Below the pieces are notes generated by a model, which was given only the letters and a program-made list of their open reading frames with translations, was not told where the DNA came from and searched no databases. This document shows, piece after piece, positions 13,334-20,273 of a stretch of DNA of 25,492 bases. The stretch comes from a virus, in IMG/VR virus record IMGVR_UViG_3300002835_000990, positions 1-25,492 of that record. The stretch is one strand, 5' to 3'. How positions within the stretch are numbered: the first letter of the stretch is position 1; every line of letters starts with the position of its first letter. The translations under genes and the position numbers were made by a program.

Positions 13334-13455
13334 TACACCTTATACAATTCTTGATAACAATCTGCACACATATCTATTATGCCAGACTCAGGTAAACTTC
13401 CTATTCTGGATGCCTTACCCTTACAATCTTTTATTTCACATAACCCATTAAGCAT
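13333..13455 (-). CDS. Cys4 zinc-ribbon mini-protein (40 aa)
   Basis: A 40-residue protein with CEIKDC (residues 6-11) and CADC (residues 30-33), a clear pair of Cys knuckles, ending in CYQELYKV. It starts 3 nt after the DUF2061 stop and ends in a TAATG overlap with the radical SAM gene, so it is translated with it. Zinc binding is likely. A role as partner or substrate of the radical SAM enzyme is possible. Confidence 0.6.
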   Translation of the reverse strand: MLNGLCEIKDCKGKASRIGSLPESGIIDMCADCYQELYKV

Positions 13456-13458
13456 ATA

Positions 13459-13677
13459 TTATTTTAATTTACTCCCAAACTTGGCCCATGCTCTTTCATG
13501 AATGAAGTATCCCACCATTTCGCATGCAGTGTACACAATTGCAAATGCTCCAGCATACTCCCAGTGGGCTTCTCCAGTTATAATTTTTTCAAAAAAATAC
13601 ACCATCGTGCCAACAAATCCGATATGCACGGCTGGCCATGTAATTGATTTGTATAGACTTCTTTTATTTGATTCCAT
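13459..13677 (-). CDS. DUF2061 membrane protein (copy 1)
   Basis: The 72-residue protein has the DUF2061 pattern: a basic N-terminus with a KSITWPAVH segment, a first TM helix (about 19-33), a second TM helix (about 41-58) and the signature GYFIHERAWAKFGSKLK at the C-terminus. The function of the family is unknown. The ATG overlaps the end of the monooxygenase gene by 14 nt with GGAGAA as ribosome site. A second copy lies at 24144-24350 beside the endolysin. Confidence 0.85.
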   Translation of the reverse strand: MESNKRSLYKSITWPAVHIGFVGTMVYFFEKIITGEAHWEYAGAFAIVYTACEMVGYFIHERAWAKFGSKLK

Positions 13678-14461
13678 TTTGTTCTCCTATCATTTCTTTA
13701 ATTAAGTAATGTATTGATGAAGCATTACTGTCTTCTGGATGAGCACTAACTAATAAATCAGTGGCCCCCAAATCTTTTAATTGGTTTAGTTGTTTTTTTA
13801 CGCTATCCTTATTGCCATATATTGTCCATTGTTCAGACCCTTTGTTTTTAGAAAACATGTCCTTCATATCTAATTCTGAATCATTTATTATTATACTAAT
13901 TGCTAGCATTTGTTTTTTATTTTTTATAAAATTAGGATCTTCGTATGACTGCTTGTGCATGTTTAGCATAGCAAGGTGTGTGGCGCCATACTTTTCGGCC
14001 ATGAGTCTTGTCTCATTTGAATGACCGCCCATAACTATTTCTGAAACCGTATTACCAGCTAGGGTATTAAATTTTAAAATCCATTCATCTGTATATTTTA
14101 ATCTTTTTTCTGGAGTATTTAGATCTTTACCAAACCATATTATGTCTTCTACCGAAGTTTCTTCTTCGTGCAAATCTCCAGATACAATATTGAGCATAAG
14201 CCTGTTTGGCGATATATTATAAAAAGCTTTGCATATCATTGCACAATATTCTGGACTAATGGCGTATGTTCTAATTGCAGGCATATACTTAAATTTATGA
14301 TTTAAGTCTAAAACTCTAGCAGCTTTAATCCAATTGTCATCAATTTTTGAGTGGTATACAAGAAGCATAGACTCATATCCAAACTCGTCTACTATATTTG
14401 AAATTGTATTAAGATGTCCAATGCTAGTATCTCCGCCTCTTTCCATCCAGTGAAATCTCAT
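13664..14461 (-). CDS. SsuD-like flavin-dependent monooxygenase (LLM family)
   Basis: The 265-residue protein aligns by eye with the bacterial luciferase-like/alkanesulfonate monooxygenase group. RFHWMERGGDTS is the N-terminal strand, KFKYMPAIRTYAISPEYCA matches the conserved KFLVALRPSVTSP block, and RLMLNIVSGDLHEE the NLVTGS block. It is shorter than SsuD (about 380), missing part of the TIM barrel. Family members use FMNH2 and O2 to oxidise alkanesulfonates, amines or other small molecules. With the PLP enzyme downstream in the same unit, a sulfur substrate is an attractive inference. It is headed by a leaderless promoter (TTGCCC-17-TAGAAT). Confidence 0.8.
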   Translation of the reverse strand: MRFHWMERGGDTSIGHLNTISNIVDEFGYESMLLVYHSKIDDNWIKAARVLDLNHKFKYMPAIRTYAISPEYCAMICKAFYNISPNRLMLNIVSGDLHEEETSVEDIIWFGKDLNTPEKRLKYTDEWILKFNTLAGNTVSEIVMGGHSNETRLMAEKYGATHLAMLNMHKQSYEDPNFIKNKKQMLAISIIINDSELDMKDMFSKNKGSEQWTIYGNKDSVKKQLNQLKDLGATDLLVSAHPEDSNASSIHYLIKEMIGEQNGIK

Positions 14462-14467
14462 ATCTTA

Positions 14468-14496
14468 ATTCTATCATTTAAATGATAAAGGGGCAA
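14468..14496 (-). promoter_or_regulatory. Promoter for the 14461-10206 unit
   Basis: Minus-strand TTGCCC (14491-14496), 17 nt, TAGAAT (14468-14473), and the ATG 6 nt after the -10 box. The -35 box is one arm of the upstream terminator hairpin. Confidence 0.6.
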
Positions 14497-14517
14497 GGCT
14501 TACGCCCTGCCCCTTTT
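14487..14517 (-). terminator. Rho-independent terminator of the surface-protein gene
   Basis: AAAGGGGCA(A/G)GGC arms pair across a 4-nt loop in a GC-rich stem, with A-runs before and a short T-run after. It lies 12 nt past the stop at 14529. It is nearly symmetric and could also act on plus-strand transcripts. Confidence 0.75.
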
Positions 14518-14528
14518 AATTAAATTAA

Positions 14529-15551
14529 TTACTTAATCCAATTAACCTTTAGCTTAGGAAACTTTGCGTTCCACTTTTTAGCCAAAGCATTGAACTTTGT
14601 CTTTAGATCTGCAATAGTCTTTTTTAGGGCTTCGTTCTCTGCCTTTAAAGTTGCTGTTGCTGAATCTGATGAAGCCTTTGCATCTGCAAGCGCCTTATCT
14701 GATGCAATCTTGTCTGCTGCACGAGCCGCTCTTTCTGCTGCCAAAGCTGCGTTAACTACCGCAAGCTCTGATACAACATCACGTACTACAATTGTAGCGC
14801 TTACAGAACCTATTGGTGCTGCTAAGCCTGTTACGGCTGTTGCTACTGTTGCATATGCAACTACTGTTACTGAACCAGTAGCAGGCATTGTTACTGTCTG
14901 CTCTTTTGTTCCAAGTGTTGCTGTTGCTGAATCAGTTGTTAGTGCTGTTGATAGCGCTGTTCCAGAGCTTGAAACCAAAGTATTAATTGTGGCTCCACTC
15001 TTTAGATTTCCAAATACATCGTATCCAGATACCTTAAGAACTTGTGACGTACCTGCTGCTGCTGATGATGGAGCAGACAAAGTAATTGAGTTCAAAGCAC
15101 CTGCGGTACCTTGTACATAATAAACTGTTGTTGTTCCTGCACGAGTAATAGATACCGAACCTACTGCTGTACTTTTAGTATATACATAAAAGTCTGCCGC
15201 TGTTCCAGTTCCTGTTGCAATTGATAGTGTGGATGTTCCAGATGATGCTGTTACTGCTGAACCAGTTGCTGCAAGAGCAGGTACAATAGTTGCATTTACT
15301 GCAACTGCTGTTACTACTGTTCCAGTGTCTACTGATGTCACAGCAATCTTTAATGCATCTGCTGCATCTACGCTGTTATCTGCTGGTACTGGTAGTGACA
15401 CAGGAGTTGTTACTACTGTTCCACCCGTTGCTGCAGTTCCCGCCACTGTTAGCGTGACAGTTCCAGCGTTAGCGCTAGCTGCTGGCGCTACAAGCATTGT
15501 GCTAGTCAGGGCTGCAGCGATGATTAGCGATATTTTTTTAAATGAGTTCAT
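14529..15551 (-). CDS. Secreted low-complexity surface protein
   Basis: Residues 1-27 are a Sec signal peptide (KK, hydrophobic core, cleavage after VAPAASA). Residues 30 to about 260 are Ala/Thr/Val/Ser-rich beta strands with an Ig-like look (SITLSAPSSAAAGTSQVLKV, SGYDVFGNLKSGATINT). Then come an Ala/Glu/Lys coiled coil (ERAARAADKIASDKALADAK) and a basic tail (FNALAKKWNAKFPKLKVNWI). I recall similar tails in surface proteins of freshwater actinobacteria. It lacks an LPXTG anchor. It has its own -10 box, an AAAGGAG site and a terminator, so it is a single-gene unit. A role in cell-surface attachment or exclusion is inference. Confidence 0.75.
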   Translation of the reverse strand: MNSFKKISLIIAAALTSTMLVAPAASANAGTVTLTVAGTAATGGTVVTTPVSLPVPADNSVDAADALKIAVTSVDTGTVVTAVAVNATIVPALAATGSAVTASSGTSTLSIATGTGTAADFYVYTKSTAVGSVSITRAGTTTVYYVQGTAGALNSITLSAPSSAAAGTSQVLKVSGYDVFGNLKSGATINTLVSSSGTALSTALTTDSATATLGTKEQTVTMPATGSVTVVAYATVATAVTGLAAPIGSVSATIVVRDVVSELAVVNAALAAERAARAADKIASDKALADAKASSDSATATLKAENEALKKTIADLKTKFNALAKKWNAKFPKLKVNWIK

Positions 15552-15619
15552 TTATTTTATTTCTCCTTTTTTTCCACCCCGTTGTCGGCATGGAATCCTT
15601 TACTGTATAGGACATATAT

Positions 15620-15652
15620 ATTATACCCTATAGATATAAACGTTTAAGTCAA
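15620..15652 (-). promoter_or_regulatory. Promoter for the surface-protein gene
   Basis: TATAAT (15620-15625) on the minus strand is clear. A TTGACT (15647-15652) lies 21 nt upstream, which is longer than usual spacing. It leaves a leader of about 60 nt with an AAAGGAG site, unlike the leaderless promoters around it. Confidence 0.5.
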
Positions 15653-15665
15653 CCAAATGTCGCTT

Positions 15666-15842
15666 TTATTCATCTATGAATTTAACATGAAAGCTGCAGG
15701 GATCGTTACCTTCATCCCAGTCAATCATTTCAGCATCCGTAAGTGGTGGCCCCTCATGGGTATCACAAAATATTTTAGTCACCCAGTTTTTTTCAAGTCC
15801 GTACTCGTACCAGTCAGAAACGTTTTTAAATTTATTACCCAT
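15666..15842 (-). CDS. Conserved small phage protein (58 aa)
   Basis: WYEYGLEKNWVTKIFCDTHEG, PPLTDAEMIDWDEGND and PCSFHVKFID match a small acidic protein type (W...FCxTHxG...GxDPC) that I recall from many aquatic phages. Cys/His pairs suggest a zinc site. The start at 15842 shares a TGATG overlap with the preceding 28-residue gene. Function unknown. Confidence 0.75.
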   Translation of the reverse strand: MGNKFKNVSDWYEYGLEKNWVTKIFCDTHEGPPLTDAEMIDWDEGNDPCSFHVKFIDE

Positions 15843-15928
15843 CAGTATATAAACCTTTCTTTTTTGTTAAGAGCTTTTTTTATTTTTCTTTTAATTAGCC
15901 ACAGTTTAATTATTTTAAAAATATTCAC
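15842..15928 (-). CDS. Very basic mini-protein (28 aa)
   Basis: A GTG start overlaps the stop of the SGNH gene (GTGA), and its TGA overlaps the next ATG (TGATG). The 28-residue product (IFKIIKLWLIKRKIKKALNK core, then KERFIY) would form one amphipathic, strongly positive helix that may sit on the membrane surface. Double coupling is the evidence for translation. Confidence 0.5.
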   Translation of the reverse strand: MNIFKIIKLWLIKRKIKKALNKKERFIY

Positions 15929-16860
15929 CACTGACCCCACCTTTTTTCTGCTTCTTTTTCAAATTCAAGAGCCCACCATTCATGAAAAGATCTTCCTTTA
16001 TGCTTATCTCTTTTTTCCAAAGATAAAGTTTCTTTATTTTTTATAAAAAAGTTTTCTGCGTCTTCCTCATTCATTTTAAAAACTGATTTGTTTTGACCCA
16101 TAAAGCATATATTTTCAAGCTCAGCAAGGTCCCAGCTTGAAGCTAAAAGCTTAATGTTTTTTGAATCACAGTATTTTTCAAAAATTTTCCAAGAAATCAT
16201 AAAATCCATTAAATCATTTTTTTGATCCTCTATAGAAATTAGACTTTTTTGATTAGAAAAAACTGAAACTTTTTCTCTATCTACATATTTTTGGTGGTAA
16301 TACCAGCCCCCTAAATTGTTTTCTGACCAAAAAAAATTTCTGCCTATGTTTGGCAACAAAACAAAATAATGTGTCGGTGTCCCGTACTTTTCTTCGTAAA
16401 CAAAAAAATCTAAAATGACCTGGTGCCAACCAGAACCAGCCCTACCTAAATTATAAAAATTTCCAACATCATATTTTTTAGAAAATTTTGTGTGTAAAAT
16501 TTTTCCCCAAGAATCCTCTATGTTTCCCCCAATGCCCTCTGTTTCCGAGCATCCGTTAAATACTATATGAAATTTAGAAGTTTGATTTTTATTAAAATCA
16601 TCTGACCTGTACCAATCACTATTGTATTTATAAATTACTGAGCCGTCGTCTTTAAAGTTATCGGGAAGACGGGCTTCGGTTGGTGCAACCGTAAATTCCC
16701 TGTTTCCTACATTCATGCTTTTGTACGGATCATTTAAAGACCAAGTTTGATCAAATTCATTTCTAAATAACGAATTCAAAAGTGAAGATTGAAGTCCTTT
16801 ATTATCTAGGTTTTCTAAAAAATAAGAAGGATTTATTTTTGAGTATTTTTTATTTATCAT
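15925..16860 (-). CDS. SGNH-type hydrolase
   Basis: A 311-residue protein. FNGCSETEG (Ser105 in the GDS-like block I), NLGRAGSG (residues 137-144, block II) and RDKHKGRSFH (Asp285, His287, His293, like the C-terminal DxxH block) give the Ser-His-Asp layout of GDSL/SGNH esterases. A helix-rich insert fills residues 150-270. In phages such proteins often act on acylated sugars of surface glycans, though this type is not biochemically defined. The ATG overlaps the methyltransferase stop (ATGA). A degenerate relative lies at 22737-23486. Confidence 0.72.
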   Translation of the reverse strand: MINKKYSKINPSYFLENLDNKGLQSSLLNSLFRNEFDQTWSLNDPYKSMNVGNREFTVAPTEARLPDNFKDDGSVIYKYNSDWYRSDDFNKNQTSKFHIVFNGCSETEGIGGNIEDSWGKILHTKFSKKYDVGNFYNLGRAGSGWHQVILDFFVYEEKYGTPTHYFVLLPNIGRNFFWSENNLGGWYYHQKYVDREKVSVFSNQKSLISIEDQKNDLMDFMISWKIFEKYCDSKNIKLLASSWDLAELENICFMGQNKSVFKMNEEDAENFFIKNKETLSLEKRDKHKGRSFHEWWALEFEKEAEKRWGQW

Positions 16861-17561
16861 AGATAATTTTCTTTTCTTAAGTATATATCATAAAATCCTA
16901 ATGGGTGCAAAGCAATGCCATCTACTGACCATTCTTTGTTTAAGAATAAAAACTCATTTACTGATTGATAGGTTCCATATTTGCCGTCTTCAATAATTCC
17001 ATCATATATTAAATAATCATTTAATCCTATTATACCACCTGGCTTAACAAGATTTTTAACAATTTCTAAAAGTTCTTGAATTTTTTTTCTATCGTTAACT
17101 ATATCAATATATATATAATCAAACTTTTTATCTATTTCTTTAGATGTTCTTAAGGCATCTCCAGCAATTACATGAACATTTTTATATTTTGAAAATTCTT
17201 TTTTTATAAAACTTTCATGACTGTCTTTGTCATAAGTTTGAATATGTTTAGGAAAGCACTGGCAACTACCAAATTTTCTCTCAGACCAACAAAGCTGATC
17301 TTGATCATATGTATCTAGTAAGTATATAGAAGAAGGGCTTAAAGTTTCTGCAATTATTTTTGAATAATAACCCCAGGCAACACCAATTTCCATATAATCC
17401 AAACCTTGTGGCAAAGTTTTAATATATGTTTCTCTATTTGAAAAAAGCTTTGATTTATTAAGCTGGGATTGATCTATTAGTACTGCAGACTCAATTTGTT
17501 CTTGGGGTATTGGGTAGTGTTGAACTCCCTTAATGTTAGATGGCCCAGGAACAAAAGGCAT
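16857..17561 (-). CDS. Class I SAM-dependent methyltransferase
   Basis: A 234-residue Rossmann-type enzyme. Motif I is YMEIGVAWGYYS (residues 57-67), IYLLDTYD carries the acidic residue that holds the SAM ribose, HVIAGDALRTS and FDYIYIDIVNDRKKI follow, and LVKPGGIIGLNDYL is the post-motif strand. It resembles the Methyltransf_24 type used on sugars or small molecules. It is coupled to the SGNH hydrolase (ATGA) and, by TAATG, to a helical mini-protein. A surface-glycan modification pathway with the SGNH protein is a reasonable inference. Confidence 0.82.
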   Translation of the reverse strand: MPFVPGPSNIKGVQHYPIPQEQIESAVLIDQSQLNKSKLFSNRETYIKTLPQGLDYMEIGVAWGYYSKIIAETLSPSSIYLLDTYDQDQLCWSERKFGSCQCFPKHIQTYDKDSHESFIKKEFSKYKNVHVIAGDALRTSKEIDKKFDYIYIDIVNDRKKIQELLEIVKNLVKPGGIIGLNDYLIYDGIIEDGKYGTYQSVNEFLFLNKEWSVDGIALHPLGFYDIYLRKENYL

Positions 17562-17767
17562 TACTTATCCTTAAGATCTTCCGCTGCTTCGTTAAACTTT
17601 GACATAAATGTTTGAATTACCCAAAATGCGGTTTCTCCAGAATTTTGTGCCATTGCTTTAGATGCCTCTTCTGTTCTATCTTCAATAGCAAGGGCGTTGT
17701 ACCATTTCTGGTACAACTCCTCACCAATTTCTTTGATAATTTCCTCTAATACGGTAATCTTATCCAA
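17561..17767 (-). CDS. Helical hypothetical protein (68 aa)
   Basis: A TTG start at 17767 overlaps the end of the subtilase gene by 8 nt; no better start is seen. The protein is a predicted all-helical acidic bundle (LEEIIKEIGEELYQKWYNAL, SGETAFWVIQTFMSKFNEA). It ends in TAATG with the methyltransferase. Family not recognised. Confidence 0.6.
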   Translation of the reverse strand: MDKITVLEEIIKEIGEELYQKWYNALAIEDRTEEASKAMAQNSGETAFWVIQTFMSKFNEAAEDLKDK

Positions 17768-18929
17768 GGTCAGACACCATCTTTGTATATTTTGCTTTAG
17801 TGTCTAGGATTAGTTTACTCTTAGACTCATTTAGATTAATTAAAGCAAGCTGATGCTCTTTTTCTATTCTAATAATTTCATCATTAAATGATTTATTTAT
17901 TGAATCTAACAGTTGTTGCTTTGTTGGTCCCGCTGGGACTACTGGTGTTACTGGTGTTACTACTGGTGCGCTGGTGCCAGTTCCTTGGCAAGTTCCAACA
18001 CGAATTGGGCTTGTTGGCATAACGTTACCTTGCTGACCTCTTGCGCCTTTAGTAAACTTAGAATTACACACAATAGATTGCATAATTTCATTGTAATTAG
18101 ACTTAGGGTTATTTAAAACAGCGCCAGCCCAAACTGTTCCAGCAACAATTGCTGAAATAGAGGATCCTGAGCCATTTTTTACAGATCCGTTTGGATTTGT
18201 AATCGGCATTGCTCCCAAAGCGTAAAAATCTAACAGGTTGGCATCGTAGTTAGAAAAATTACTTAGTTCTCCATATTGATCTGACATGGAAACAGAAACA
18301 GACTCTGCAATACATGACGGCCAAGCAATTCTTTTATAGTCTCTATTATTTCCTGCTGCAAAAAATACTGGTACTTGTTTTAGAAGCAGGTTTTTTATTG
18401 AAGGTGTTACTGAATTATCTGACGGGCAGTAATTTATTTGAGGATTTGCTACCAAAGAATAATTTGCTTGAGCCATGGCAACGCTTTTAATGTTAAACTT
18501 TTCAGCGTTTAAATTAACCCATTCAAGAGCTTTGGACACAGTATTGAAACCAGCATCTTGTCTTTGAGATGTTCCAGGAACATTACCAATAATCCTAATA
18601 AAAACTATCTTAATGTTTGGATTTATAGTTACAGAAACAGAAGCCATTTGAGTTCCATGATCAAATCCACCTGCAGACATAATGTCTACTGGAAGTTGTG
18701 CTGAACCAGGTCCTTCCATAAATGATTTTCCGTTTGGACAACTATTCCATTCCATGATACATACTTCATGAACAACCTTGTCCTTAAAAATTGGCAAAGA
18801 GCTATTTAAGGCAGTATCTAGAATTGCTATTGCAGGCACAGTGTTTGCTTGTGCCGTAGGTGCCACCTGAATTAAGGTGGAGGCAGAGAGAGTTACAGCG
18901 ACTAGCGCTCTAATTATTTTTTTATTCAT
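17760..18929 (-). CDS. Secreted subtilisin-family (S8) serine protease
   Basis: Residues 1-29 are a Sec signal peptide (AQA cleavage site). The S8 triad is Asp38 (AILDTALN), His91 (FDHGTQMAS) and Ser257 (NGSGSSISA, diverged from GTSMA), with oxyanion Asn194 (AAGNNRD). Paired Cys residues (57, 64, 168, 206) may form disulfides. After residue 320 come a Pro/Thr/Val linker and a C-terminal coiled coil (FNDEIIRIEKEHQLALINL). No propeptide is obvious. It should act outside the membrane. It heads its unit from a TTGACA-17-TACAAT promoter with a leaderless start. Secreted proteases are unusual phage cargo. Confidence 0.88.
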   Translation of the reverse strand: MNKKIIRALVAVTLSASTLIQVAPTAQANTVPAIAILDTALNSSLPIFKDKVVHEVCIMEWNSCPNGKSFMEGPGSAQLPVDIMSAGGFDHGTQMASVSVTINPNIKIVFIRIIGNVPGTSQRQDAGFNTVSKALEWVNLNAEKFNIKSVAMAQANYSLVANPQINYCPSDNSVTPSIKNLLLKQVPVFFAAGNNRDYKRIAWPSCIAESVSVSMSDQYGELSNFSNYDANLLDFYALGAMPITNPNGSVKNGSGSSISAIVAGTVWAGAVLNNPKSNYNEIMQSIVCNSKFTKGARGQQGNVMPTSPIRVGTCQGTGTSAPVVTPVTPVVPAGPTKQQLLDSINKSFNDEIIRIEKEHQLALINLNESKSKLILDTKAKYTKMVSDLG

Positions 18930-18935
18930 TTCTAT

Positions 18936-18964
18936 ATTGTACTAAAATACTAAAATCCTGTCAA
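18936..18964 (-). promoter_or_regulatory. Promoter for the subtilase unit
   Basis: Minus-strand TTGACA (18959-18964), 17 nt, TACAAT (18936-18941), ATG 6 nt downstream. The TGA inside the -35 box is the stop codon of the 18961-19131 gene. TGACAGG begins the element but the second operator half is not in register. Confidence 0.7.
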
Positions 18965-19131
18965 GAGTTTTTGTCTAATCTCCTCTTGTACCACTTTCCA
19001 GCGTCTAGTTCTGGTTGTGCTAGGTTGTTTGCCTCTAATAAAGTTATCAGCATGTTGTTTAAAAGATCTATCTCAAACTCAATTTTGATTAATTGAAGTT
19101 CTAGCAATCGAATTCTTTCGCTTTTTCTCAT
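18961..19131 (-). CDS. Coiled-coil phage mini-protein (56 aa)
   Basis: MRKSERIRLLELQLIKIEFE is the start of a heptad-type helix, followed by LLEANNLAQPELDAGKWYKR, a C-terminal pattern I recall from other aquatic phages. It probably oligomerises. It starts in a TAATG overlap with the zinc-ribbon gene and its stop is embedded in the next promoter. Function unknown. Confidence 0.65.
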   Translation of the reverse strand: MRKSERIRLLELQLIKIEFEIDLLNNMLITLLEANNLAQPELDAGKWYKRRLDKNS

Positions 19132-19343
19132 TAAATCTTATCCTTATCTATAGGGGTGGGAGCAGTTGCCAGACTTCCACAAGCTGAACATTGCATATCT
19201 AAAAAGTAAGTTGCAATGTCGTAATCAACAAAAACTACTTTAAGGTTCCAAACAAAGCAACCACAAGGGCAAACATGTGTAGGGTATCCTCGTAAATCCA
19301 TGGCACTACTATAATCTTTTGGATTCAATTCGTTAATGTCCAT
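19131..19343 (-). CDS. Zinc-ribbon phage protein (70 aa)
   Basis: THVCPCGCFVWNLKVVF (Cys about 25, 27 and 29) and MQCSACGSLATAPTP (Cys about 52 and 55) form a zinc ribbon; DIATYFLDM lies between. The layout matches a conserved small protein that I recall from actinobacterial phages. It has a TTTACA-17-TATAAT promoter 7 nt from the ATG. The molecular role is not known. Confidence 0.75.
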   Translation of the reverse strand: MDINELNPKDYSSAMDLRGYPTHVCPCGCFVWNLKVVFVDYDIATYFLDMQCSACGSLATAPTPIDKDKI

Positions 19344-19350
19344 ACAGTTT

Positions 19351-19379
19351 ATTATACTCTAAACTTCAATTATTGTAAA
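19351..19379 (-). promoter_or_regulatory. Promoter for the 19343 gene
   Basis: Minus-strand TTTACA (19374-19379), 17 nt, TATAAT (19351-19356), ATG 7 nt downstream (leaderless). The -35 box overlaps the last codons of the Ntn-hydrolase gene. Confidence 0.65.
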
Positions 19380-19928
19380 GGGTGGTCTTACCGACATATT
19401 AAATTTTGCAGCGGCTTCTAGTGCTAGCCTTACTCTTTTACGTGGAGTCTTAATGGCTGGAGTTGAATAAAATGATCCTAAAGATATTTCTTGTCCCGCT
19501 CCTTCTGCCATGTAAGGAACATCAGCTTCCCCAATATGAAAATCTGTATCCATTACAAAAATTCTACCAGCACCTTGAACAGCAATAATAAATACTCCAC
19601 CTTCATCGCCGTCCTCCGTAGAACCTGGATTTTGATTACCATAGCCATGCTCTTTAAACAACTCTTTTATTGATTCTACAAACTTAGTTCTCATAAACTT
19701 ATCTAAATTTTTAAACCCAGCGTTAGGCTTGTAAAGCGGAGGGGTCCAACTATATTGTAAAATTTGACCCATCCTAAAACTGTCTACGAACCCAATTCCA
19801 AATTGACCTACTTTAAAAACTTTTGGGTCTACTCTTTGAAAGATTAATCCTGTTTTTTCATCAGATGCTGCGGAGTCCCCACCTAGGAGGACTTTATTTT
19901 CATGGATTAGGGCTACTATTGCAGTCAT
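19359..19928 (-). CDS. Proteasome-like Ntn-hydrolase fold protein
   Basis: A 189-residue protein starting MTAIVALIHENKVLLGGDSA, with Thr2 as candidate N-terminal nucleophile after Met removal, then DPKVFKVGQFGIGFVDSFR and the C-terminal RKRVRLALEAAAKFNMSVRP. This is the layout of HslV/proteasome-beta-related proteins found in actinobacteria and their phages. Whether it cleaves peptides is unknown; no partner ATPase is seen here. It is a single-gene unit with a TGGACA-17-TATACT promoter 7 nt from the ATG. Confidence 0.75.
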   Translation of the reverse strand: MTAIVALIHENKVLLGGDSAASDEKTGLIFQRVDPKVFKVGQFGIGFVDSFRMGQILQYSWTPPLYKPNAGFKNLDKFMRTKFVESIKELFKEHGYGNQNPGSTEDGDEGGVFIIAVQGAGRIFVMDTDFHIGEADVPYMAEGAGQEISLGSFYSTPAIKTPRKRVRLALEAAAKFNMSVRPPFTIIEV

Positions 19929-19935
19929 GTCTAAA

Positions 19936-19964
19936 AGTATACTAAATGTAAAATTATGTGTCCA
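19936..19964 (-). promoter_or_regulatory. Promoter for the Ntn-hydrolase gene
   Basis: Minus-strand TGGACA (19959-19964), 17 nt, TATACT (19936-19941), ATG 7 nt downstream (leaderless). Confidence 0.6.
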
Positions 19965-20265
19965 GTTTGTGAGGGGATATCGATTCTAGCTCAAATAATG
20001 CCTGATCTAATTCAGATTTTAATAAAATTAACTCTTCTATGGCCTTATAATATTTATCTTTCCATTCAGTTAATTCTTTTTCTATTTTGTATAACTCAAT
20101 TTTAAGGTCTTTTATTTCTAATTTTAAGTGATCTTCTGCTCTTTCTTGCCTTCTAATTTTATCTTTTTTAATGTCTCTAAGACTTGCAATAAGGGCAGTT
20201 CCAACTCCTGATACTAATGCTGCTAGGAGAGCTAATGTTATTTGGCTAATGTTAAATGAATTCAC
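19954..20265 (-). CDS. TM plus coiled-coil protein (103 aa)
   Basis: A GTG start at 20265 lies 8 nt after a TATAAT box. Residues 8-29 form one TM helix (ITLALLAALVSGVGTALIA), and residues 35-95 are a long Lys/Glu coiled coil (KIRRQERAEDHLKLEIKDLK and on). The shape is like spanin-i or small membrane-tethered structural proteins, but no family is recognised. It is a single-gene unit. Confidence 0.7.
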   Translation of the reverse strand: MNSFNISQITLALLAALVSGVGTALIASLRDIKKDKIRRQERAEDHLKLEIKDLKIELYKIEKELTEWKDKYYKAIEELILLKSELDQALFELESISPHKLDT

Positions 20266-20273
20266 TATACATA

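Noticed and set aside
14590-15120. Plus-strand open frame of 176 codons opposite the surface-protein gene
   Set aside because: It is the mirror of an Ala/Thr/Val-rich gene with a signal peptide, promoter and terminator on the minus strand. Its composition is a by-product and it has no ribosome site.
15657-16046. Plus-strand open frame of 129 codons
   Set aside because: It runs opposite two minus-strand genes with clear couplings and protein motifs, is made of Phe/Leu runs from A-rich reverse codons, and has no start signal.
17930-17975. Repeated ACTGGTGTT units, possible CRISPR or tandem repeat
   Set aside because: They are degenerate codons of the Pro/Thr/Val linker in the subtilase. No spacer-repeat structure exists here or elsewhere in the window.
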